Source: Spirochaetaceae bacterium (lineage in GTDB: Bacteria; Spirochaetota; Spirochaetia; Treponematales; Treponemataceae). Taken from it: 11,347 nt of DNA. The notes beneath the pieces were generated by a model. That model did not search any database. It was not told the origin of the DNA and saw only the letters and a list, made by a program, of their open reading frames with translations. Positions within the stretch are counted from its first letter, which is position 1. Each line of letters starts with the position of its first letter. A program made the translations under genes and the position numbers. The stretch is from positions 1-11,347 of the forward strand of contig JAITWB010000187.1 of NCBI GenBank assembly GCA_031285525.1, read 5' to 3'. Below, piece by piece: positions 6,303 to 11,347 of the stretch.

Positions 6303-7155
6303 CTGCCAAAAGCCCCGCTTCCTCGTTCAGCCTCTCCCGGTTCAACTTTTCGCCGTCCTTTAACATTCCGTAGGGGATGCCGTAGGCGGCTTCGAGGGAT
6401 TCTGGAGTAAGCACCTCTGCGGGGGTGCCGAGCTCCATCTGCCTGTCGGGGTGGAAGAGCAGAACCGTGTCGGCGTATTTGCGGGTCAGGTCGAGTTCGT
6501 GCATGGCGATGTAGATAGGAACCTTTCGATCCCGGCTGTAACTGCGGAGATATTCCAGGGCGGCTTCTTTCTGCCGGTCTTCCAGAGCAAACAAGGGTTC
6601 GTCCATGAATACACAGCGGGAGCCGTAGAGCAGGGAGAATGCCAGGAGGGTACGCTGTATTTCACCTTTGGAGATGCCTGTGAGTGAGCGGTTTAACAGG
6701 GCATCCAGTTCAAAAACCGATACGATTTCCTTGAGAAAGGTTTCGTCCTTTGAACGGTGACTGCCGTTTACGTACACATACTCCAGCAGTGAACCTATCT
6801 GTTCGGGGGTTTCGAATTCCATGTTCTGATAGATGAAGGAACACATGAGATTCCGGGCGTTTTCATCAGTGAGAGCCCTGGTATCTACATCGTAGAGGGT
6901 CACGTAGCCTGCAGACGGCAGGAGTCTGCCGCCGCCGAGGAGCAGAAAGGTGGATTTTCCTGAACCGTTGGGGCCGATGAGGCTCACAAAGCCCTCAGGC
7001 AGTCCGGCGGAGAAGTAATCGAACACCGGTGTGTTTTCCGGCTTCTCCGCTGCCTGTTCCGGCGGTACTTGTTCTGGCGGAACTTGTTCCGCATCGACCG
7101 GAGGATAGGCGTAGGAGACGGAGTGGAATTGCAGAAAGGGTGTATCTCTGGTCAT
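6289..7155 (-). CDS. ABC transporter ATP-binding protein, orphan
   Basis: A single nucleotide-binding domain of 288 residues with no membrane segment: Walker A GPNGSGKST (61-69), Q-loop Q110, signature TGISKGEIQR (159-168), Walker B CVFMDEP (181-187) and switch H219. The signature is ISKGE rather than LSGGQ. A proline-rich insert holding two VPPEQ copies (25-34) lies between the first strand and Walker A, and looks like a recent 15-base duplication. Such an ATPase should pair with a membrane permease, but none is encoded here. I chose ATG 7155 because it overlaps the upstream stop as ATGA and has AGGA 7 bases before it; the frame could also start at 7170. The last codons and stop lie inside the heptad repeat, so the C-terminus may have been altered by it. 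Confidence 0.88.
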   Translation of the reverse strand: MTRDTPFLQFHSVSYAYPPVDAEQVPPEQVPPEQAAEKPENTPVFDYFSAGLPEGFVSLIGPNGSGKSTFLLLGGGRLLPSAGYVTLYDVDTRALTDENARNLMCSFIYQNMEFETPEQIGSLLEYVYVNGSHRSKDETFLKEIVSVFELDALLNRSLTGISKGEIQRTLLAFSLLYGSRCVFMDEPLFALEDRQKEAALEYLRSYSRDRKVPIYIAMHELDLTRKYADTVLLFHPDRQMELGTPAEVLTPESLEAAYGIPYGMLKDGEKLNRERLNEEAGLLAGRNE

Positions 7156-8486
7156 ACGAGCTTCCTGCACTCCATATAAAACCGCTTTTCAGAAGCCTCT
7201 CCCATGGAAAAACTCTTTCTCGGCAGGGGACCGCCGTTGGCTATTGTGTCGAAGAAACTGTTTTTTTCCACCGGCGGCAACAGGATTCCCGCAGCATGGG
7301 GTTCAACGCTGAGACGGAATACTTCATCCGCCCCATGGATATAGTCGATTTTGACGTCCCGGTGAAGCTCCAGATAGGCGTCCAGCTCTTTCTGGATAAG
7401 GCTTACCGCAAGGCGATCCGCCGTGGTTTCAAGAACCGCATATTCAGCAATGCCTTCATTGGAAGTTCCTGCAAAGCCGAACCGGGTAATACCGGAGGGA
7501 ATGTCCTTTGATGCTATGAGCTGCTCCAGCTCTTCAGGGGAGGATATCCCCTGTATACTGCCGCCGAGCCGCTCCCGCAGGAAGAGCGCAAGTTCTCCGC
7601 TGTTGGTACCAAAGAGTACCCGGTGTATCGGCTCAAAGGTGAGTCCATCATCGTAGAGGTTGACGATCTCCACCAGAGCGTACCGGGCGGGATGGTCTGT
7701 ACCAGCTGCTTCCGGGTGGGCGCTTTTATATTCGTCCCAGACAGCCTTTGCAGTGGCGAGGGAGTGATTCCCGTCCCCTACGGCAAAGAGGAAACAGGAG
7801 CCGTCCGGAGCGGTGTGCTGTTCTGCGAGGCTCTTGAGTACTTCTGACGTATAAGCCAAATCTTCGGGAGAGGTGACTGTCCAGCCGGTGATCTCCCCGG
7901 AACCGAACATGAGAGCAGACGAATAGGCGGGAGTTTGTTCCCGAACCCGGCTGCCCAGCCCCTCTACAAGCGCCTTCCGGGGATCGTCTGCGAGGAGCAT
8001 GATGTGGGGAGATTCCAGCGGCGCACCACGGCGTATCTCCATTCTGGGGGGAATACGGTCGGTAATGGTTGCCTCGGTTGCCCGGATGAGCGCCTTTGAA
8101 TCGGGCCGCCAGTCGTAGGCTTCCAGGTCGATAGCTGTAACCAGCCCCTTGCGGAGCCTGCCGAAGCCGGTCTTCCGTTCGATATACATCATCCCGGTCA
8201 GAGGGGAAGCAAAAACCCCATCGGAGAGGTATTTATTCATGGTAAACCGGATATTTTCCAGCCGCTCCTGACGATCCCCGTCTTCGAGGTAGACCTCGGG
8301 AAGGATGATATTCAGGAGGGAGGGACTCCCGGCGGTAAAATCCGCCGCCTGTTTCCAGTAATCCCGATCCTGGGTATATTGATCGCAGGCGATGACAGCC
8401 CATTTTTCGATGTCCACAGAGGACTGAGGGAGCAGCAATTCAGGAATGTGTATTCCATATGTGGAAAACTGTTCGGTAGTATTCAT
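7152..8486 (-). CDS. DUF1015 family protein
   Basis: A conserved family of unestablished function found widely in spirochaetes, Firmicutes and Thermotogae. Visible hallmarks of the 444-residue cytosolic protein are HIPELLLPQ (13-21), KWAVIACDQYT near residues 28-38, LIRATEATITDRIPPR (133-148) and FAVGDGNHSLATAKAVW (234-250); the GDGNHS block is the most constant part of the family. The frame is open to 8570, but the extra 28 residues are not family-like and have no ribosome-binding site. ATG 8486 starts just where the conserved region begins and lies at the predicted transcription start. The gene is coupled to the ABC ATPase through an ATGA overlap, so the two may share a role, though none is known. 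Confidence 0.88.
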   Translation of the reverse strand: MNTTEQFSTYGIHIPELLLPQSSVDIEKWAVIACDQYTQDRDYWKQAADFTAGSPSLLNIILPEVYLEDGDRQERLENIRFTMNKYLSDGVFASPLTGMMYIERKTGFGRLRKGLVTAIDLEAYDWRPDSKALIRATEATITDRIPPRMEIRRGAPLESPHIMLLADDPRKALVEGLGSRVREQTPAYSSALMFGSGEITGWTVTSPEDLAYTSEVLKSLAEQHTAPDGSCFLFAVGDGNHSLATAKAVWDEYKSAHPEAAGTDHPARYALVEIVNLYDDGLTFEPIHRVLFGTNSGELALFLRERLGGSIQGISSPEELEQLIASKDIPSGITRFGFAGTSNEGIAEYAVLETTADRLAVSLIQKELDAYLELHRDVKIDYIHGADEVFRLSVEPHAAGILLPPVEKNSFFDTIANGGPLPRKSFSMGEASEKRFYMECRKLV

Positions 8487-8492
8487 ACCAAT

Positions 8493-8521
8493 ACTATAAT
8501 TATTGCGGCTCTGATGGTCAA
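8493..8521 (-). promoter_or_regulatory. Sigma-70 type promoter placed for a leaderless mRNA
   Basis: On the minus strand TTGACC (8521-8516), 17 bases and TATAGT (8498-8493) form a good promoter. Only six bases (ATTGGT) separate the -10 box from ATG 8486, so the usual +1 position coincides with the A of the start codon. No Shine-Dalgarno sequence precedes this ATG. Confidence 0.7.
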
Positions 8522-8615
8522 TGTGTGTGTTAGAAGCCTCAGGGAAAAGAAACTGTCTCCCCGGGTGCATAGCGCACAGCGTTTCGCTTCGATGAGTTTT
8601 TCCGGTGCTTTTGGT

Positions 8616-9446
8616 TCAAAGGAGGGCTGTCAGTTTTGCCTTGTCCCAAAATTCGTCCATCTCCTTGAGGTGAGCTGCGTTCATGGGAATCCCCTGTTTT
8701 TTCATCTCCGATTCTACGTATTTGAAGCGCTTGGTGAATTTCGCACTGCTTCGGTCTAGGGCGATAACTGGGTCTATTCCGAATCGGCGGGCTGCGTTTA
8801 CCATGCTAAAGAGAATATCGCCGAATTCCTCTTCTGCGTCTAGTTTGTCTGCTTTTTTGAGGGCTTCTTCGGTCTCGGAGATCTCTTCCCGTACCTTGTC
8901 CCATATTGCTGCCGTTGCTTCGGGGCCGTCGGGCCAGTCAAAGCCCTGTTTTGCGGCTTTTTTCTGGAGCTTCATCGCCTTCGCCAGCGGAGGGAGTCCG
9001 CCTGAGACCGAGTCCAGGATCGATTCCCCTGAGCGGCCTTCGACGTTTTGTTTTATCCTGTCCCACTGGGCGAGAACCTGCTCCGGTGTTTCCGCCTTTC
9101 CTGCCTGGGATATTCCTGCTGACTCCTCCACGAATACGTGGGGGTGGCGGCGGATGAGCTTTTCGCAGGTTTCACGAACCACGTCTGCGATGGTAAAGCT
9201 CTTGTCCTGCTCATACATATAGGCTATGAGCATGGCGTTTTGTATCACGTCCCCCAGCTCCTCCCGCACATGGGAGGGAGCTCCGTCGGAGATGGCTTCG
9301 GAGGCTTCGAAGGATTCTTCCACCAGATCTCCCCGCATGGTGACGGGAGTCTGTTTGATGTCCCAGGGACAGCCCCCGGGGGAGCGGAGGCGTACAATGA
9401 TATCGTATAATGCCTGAAATGCGTCTTGTGTTTTCGTTGTTTCCAT
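8616..9446 (-). CDS. mazG: Nucleoside triphosphate pyrophosphohydrolase MazG
   Basis: House-cleaning enzyme that hydrolyses NTPs and dNTPs to the monophosphate and pyrophosphate. Both tandem all-alpha MazG domains of the 276-residue protein carry the metal-binding pattern: EESFE (43-47) with EELGD (62-66), and EEISE (187-191) with EEFGD (206-210). The typical CPWD (26-29), RRHPHVF (99-105) and KLQKKAAKQGFDW (159-171) are present. Length is usual for the full two-domain form. The start at 9446 lies 2 bases after the stop of the barrel-protein gene and lacks a strong ribosome-binding site, so translation is probably coupled and transcription comes from the promoter near 10634. Confidence 0.95.
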   Translation of the reverse strand: METTKTQDAFQALYDIIVRLRSPGGCPWDIKQTPVTMRGDLVEESFEASEAISDGAPSHVREELGDVIQNAMLIAYMYEQDKSFTIADVVRETCEKLIRRHPHVFVEESAGISQAGKAETPEQVLAQWDRIKQNVEGRSGESILDSVSGGLPPLAKAMKLQKKAAKQGFDWPDGPEATAAIWDKVREEISETEEALKKADKLDAEEEFGDILFSMVNAARRFGIDPVIALDRSSAKFTKRFKYVESEMKKQGIPMNAAHLKEMDEFWDKAKLTALL

Positions 9447-9448
9447 AG

Positions 9449-10606
9449 TTAGAGTTCTAAAACCGCCTTGAGATTGAGGTATATATTGTCCTTCCCTGTT
9501 TCCGGGATGTACTGCCCGGCGCCGAGGGAGAGTTTGAGATAGCTAAAGAGCCGCCACGCCGCATTGACGTTCCACTGCCAGCCGCCCCAGGAGGGAGCGG
9601 TTCCTCCGCCGGGCATGGTAACGAGAAAGTCTACCCCGGCGCGGAGTTTCAGCGGTTCGATGGGCTGTATGGAAGCGCTGAGTCCTGTCTTGAGGAGCCC
9701 TGAATAGAGAATCGCATCCTGCCGCTCCAGATTCGGCACCGCAGAAACGATGTTGAAGGGGATAAAGGGCTTCGTTTTTTCGAAATTGCCGGAAGCGAAG
9801 ACCCCGTCAAGGCGTATGGATGAAGTGAAAAATCCGGGATAGTAAGTGAAGGCCAGTTTTGACAGGTTTGATACGCCTGTTGGTGTCTCATTGTTGCGGA
9901 TATCCGTCCCGATGACCGTTGCAGCCTCGGAGTGGAGAGCGCTGATGATGGGACCTTTGAGTTCTGCTGTCATGTAGATACGGTACAGATCCTCTGTTGG
10001 ATCGAGAAACGCAAAGGCTTCGGAGGAAAAGGTCTGACCGAGGAAGAAGTTGGGAAGCGTCATGGATGCCCCCACCGGAACGTATGCCGGAGAGAGTGAG
10101 TAGGGGTACTTTGTCCGTTCTTCCGCCTTTTCCGTATATATGGAAACAACCTGTCCGTTTACTAGTCCCGTATAGCCGCCGTAGAGGGATACCTCGAATG
10201 CTGGAGCCTTAATGGCAAGGCGGACTCCGTCCGAGGCTTGAGAAAACACCAGACCGGTGATGTCCGATAGGGGAAAGCGTCCCGCATCGATATGCAGTCT
10301 CAGATCGTCTACCAGGGCGAAGGAGGTATAGAATGAGAGGCGTTCTACGTCCAGAATATGCCGAAACCCATCGTTCTTGGTCCAGGTAAAGCGGTACATC
10401 CCTTCTGCCGAAAATCCTGTGATGCCGCTGTTGGTGATGGGTATCTGTACCCAGGCGTTTAGCTCATTTTCCTGGTCAAAGCCCGGAGCGGAGACAGAAC
10501 CAGACATGCCGGATCTATTGCTTACCGAGCCGCCGTATTCGATAGCGGTTGCTGCTGCCAGACAGGACAGGAAGAGTACAAATGTGAGTAAAACTCTTTT
10601 TTTCAT
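9449..10606 (-). CDS. Exported, probably outer-membrane beta-barrel protein
   Basis: No named family recognised. MKKRVLLTFVLFLSCLAAATA is a signal peptide by its charge and hydrophobic core; cleavage after ATA (residue 21) is likely. A spirochaete-type lipobox around C15 (FLSC) is a weaker alternative. The remaining 364 residues show alternating polar and hydrophobic stretches with many aromatic and glycine residues (LRLHIDAGRFPL, FEVSLYGGYTG, WGGWQWNVNAAWRLF, YLKLSLGAGQYI) and end in the strand-like IYLNLKAVLEL, as expected for a barrel of the outer membrane. The longer frame to 10801 is rejected: ATG 10606 has GGAG five bases upstream and begins the signal peptide, and the extension crosses the promoter. 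It is the first gene of a probable unit with mazG, a functionally unexpected partner. Confidence 0.8.
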   Translation of the reverse strand: MKKRVLLTFVLFLSCLAAATAIEYGGSVSNRSGMSGSVSAPGFDQENELNAWVQIPITNSGITGFSAEGMYRFTWTKNDGFRHILDVERLSFYTSFALVDDLRLHIDAGRFPLSDITGLVFSQASDGVRLAIKAPAFEVSLYGGYTGLVNGQVVSIYTEKAEERTKYPYSLSPAYVPVGASMTLPNFFLGQTFSSEAFAFLDPTEDLYRIYMTAELKGPIISALHSEAATVIGTDIRNNETPTGVSNLSKLAFTYYPGFFTSSIRLDGVFASGNFEKTKPFIPFNIVSAVPNLERQDAILYSGLLKTGLSASIQPIEPLKLRAGVDFLVTMPGGGTAPSWGGWQWNVNAAWRLFSYLKLSLGAGQYIPETGKDNIYLNLKAVLEL

Positions 10607-10622
10607 CAAAACTCCGTGCAAT

Positions 10623-10637
10623 CTCTTGAGACAAGAG
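10623..10637. promoter_or_regulatory. Small inverted repeat at the barrel-gene promoter, possible operator
   Basis: CTCTTG-N3-CAAGAG is a perfect 6-base dyad that overlaps the predicted -10 box and start site of the minus-strand promoter. It could bind a dimeric regulator, or form a small 5'-end hairpin. No candidate regulator is visible, and a dyad this short may be chance. Confidence 0.35.
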
Positions 10638-10662
10638 TACCAGAAAGTTCCGGTATTGTCAA
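10634..10662 (-). promoter_or_regulatory. Promoter for the barrel protein-mazG unit
   Basis: A perfect TTGACA (10662-10657) is followed after 17 bases by TACTCT (10639-10634), a poor 3/6 match to the -10 consensus. Transcription would start near 10627, leaving a leader of about 21 bases with GGAG before ATG 10606. Confidence 0.5.
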
Positions 10663-10684
10663 AAAAACAGTACCGATGTACACT
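10656..10684 (+). promoter_or_regulatory. Divergent promoter for proS
   Basis: TTGTCA (10656-10661), a 17-base spacer and TACACT (10679-10684, 4/6) point towards proS. The -35 box overlaps the divergent TTGACA almost completely, through the self-complementary core of TTGTCAA. Transcription would start near 10691; AAGGA (10693-10697) lies 12 bases before ATG 10710, which is long for a ribosome-binding site. Confidence 0.5.
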
Positions 10685-10709
10685 TCTTTTACAAGGATAG
10701 TATAGAGAA

Positions 10710-11347
10710 ATGAAGTTGTCACAGATGTTTATATCGACTCTGAGGGAAGTTCCCGCAGAAGCAGTTATCGCCAGCCATCGGCTTATGCTCCGGGCAGGCA
10801 TTATACATAAATTGGGTAATGGGCTCTATGCCTATCTGCCCTTCGGTCTCCGTTCGTTCCGCAAGGTGGAGAATATCGTGCGGGAGGAGATGAACCGTAT
10901 CGGCGCCCAGGAATTCAAGCCCACGGTGGTGGTTCCCGGGGAACTCTGGCGGGAATCGGGCCGCTGGGATACCATGGGCGAGGGGATGCTCCGGGTGAAG
11001 AACCGGGTAGGTCAGGAGCTGGTGGTAAGCCCCACTGCGGAGGAAGCTTTTACCGCCCTTATCCGGGACGAGCTGTCGTCGTATCGGCAGCTGCCCATCA
11101 TCGGGTATCAGATAAATACGAAATACCGGGACGAGATTCGCCCCCGGTACGGCGTTATGCGGGGGCGGGAGTTCACTATGAAGGACGGCTACTCCTTTCA
11201 TACCGATGCGGAGAGTCTGGATGAGGTGTATAACCGCTTTGGGCAGGCATACCGCAGGATTTGTAAGCGCTGCGGCCTCTCGGTTATTCCGGTGAAGGCC
11301 GACACGGGAGCCATGGGCGGTACGGGGTCCGAGGAGTTTATGGTGGA
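10710..11347 (+). CDS. proS: Prolyl-tRNA synthetase, N-terminal part (3' end outside window)
   Basis: Class II aminoacyl-tRNA synthetase that charges tRNA-Pro. The 212 visible codons cover the start of the catalytic domain. Motif 1 lies in GLYAYLPFGLRSFRKVENI and the strand after it, ending in TVVVP. Then come ELWRESGRWDTMGEGMLRVK, the substrate-loop VVSPTAEEAF, motif 2 in NTKYRDEIRPRYGVMRGREF followed by TMKDGYSFH, and KADTGAMGGTGSEEF, where the family's insertion domain begins. The wording matches the bacterial, insertion-containing type and is close to treponemal sequences as I remember them. Within motif 2, GREF and KDGYSF carry glycine where alanine or serine is more usual. ATG 10710 (MKLSQMFISTLREVP) fits the family start. 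The frame stays open to the window edge. Confidence 0.95.
   Translation, partial: MKLSQMFISTLREVPAEAVIASHRLMLRAGIIHKLGNGLYAYLPFGLRSFRKVENIVREEMNRIGAQEFKPTVVVPGELWRESGRWDTMGEGMLRVKNRVGQELVVSPTAEEAFTALIRDELSSYRQLPIIGYQINTKYRDEIRPRYGVMRGREFTMKDGYSFHTDAESLDEVYNRFGQAYRRICKRCGLSVIPVKADTGAMGGTGSEEFMV

Noticed and set aside
7029..7511. 160-residue open frame on the plus strand
   Set aside because: It runs antisense across the ABC/DUF1015 junction, both of which are well supported, and has no ribosome-binding site or family features.
8487..8570. N-terminal extension of the DUF1015 protein to ATG 8570
   Set aside because: The added 28 residues precede the conserved start of the family, lack a ribosome-binding site, and would be translated from the promoter region.
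8487..8615. Gap between mazG and DUF1015 examined for a terminator
   Set aside because: Only a 4-base stem around AGCGAAACGCT and a weak G/C pairing are seen, with no T-run; not enough to call one.
8683..9222. 179-residue open frame on the plus strand
   Set aside because: Antisense to mazG, serine-rich and low in motif content; an artefact of mazG codon use.
10607..10801. N-terminal extension of the barrel protein to 10801
   Set aside because: It would bury the signal peptide internally and run through two predicted promoters and into the proS coding region.
10719..11201. 160-residue open frame on the minus strand
   Set aside because: It lies fully inside proS, whose protein carries clear synthetase motifs; the opposite frame has no family features and is a shadow caused by GC-rich codons.

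Overview
The window looks like chromosome from a diderm bacterium of the Spirochaetota, most likely a Treponema-like genome. This rests on the wording of the prolyl-tRNA synthetase (VVSPTAEEAF, INTKYRDEIRPRYGVMR), a long DNA translocase with an acidic linker, and an outer-membrane barrel protein in front of mazG. The assignment is recognition from memory, not a database result. No gene-free stretch exceeds 300 bases.

Left edge (1-1403): the 3' end of a HipA-like kinase-fold gene meets, tail to tail with 6 bases between them, an unrecognised 229-residue protein on the minus strand. The latter has a possible extended -10 promoter and a small GAAA-loop hairpin in its leader. Core gene (1404-4208): a full-length FtsK/SpoIIIE DNA translocase with N-terminal membrane segments, a very acidic linker, a RecA-like motor and a C-terminal winged-helix gamma domain.

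Accessory patch (about 4210-6302): a visibly AT-richer segment bounded on both sides by palindromes built from 7-base units. From left to right it holds a damaged condensation-domain (HHxxxDG) gene with a short dehydrogenase-like N-terminal stub, a TetR-type regulator with a doubtful N-terminus, and a divergent Panacea-domain (DUF4065/SocA-like) gene with a strong promoter. The Panacea gene is coupled through TAATG to a 25-codon ORF that looks like the remnant of a partner gene. Stops of both the 25-codon ORF and the next core gene fall inside the second palindrome. The layout reads as a worn accessory island with several truncated genes, whose edges coincide with the 7-base repeats.

Right side (6289-11347): on the minus strand, an outer-membrane barrel protein and mazG form one probable transcription unit, with 2 bases between the genes. 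A DUF1015 protein and an orphan ABC ATPase form a second one (ATGA overlap). The promoter in front of the DUF1015 gene is placed so that transcription should begin at the A of its ATG, which predicts a leaderless mRNA. On the plus strand, proS (prolyl-tRNA synthetase) starts at 10710 and runs off the window. Its predicted promoter shares a -35 element with the divergent barrel-protein promoter.
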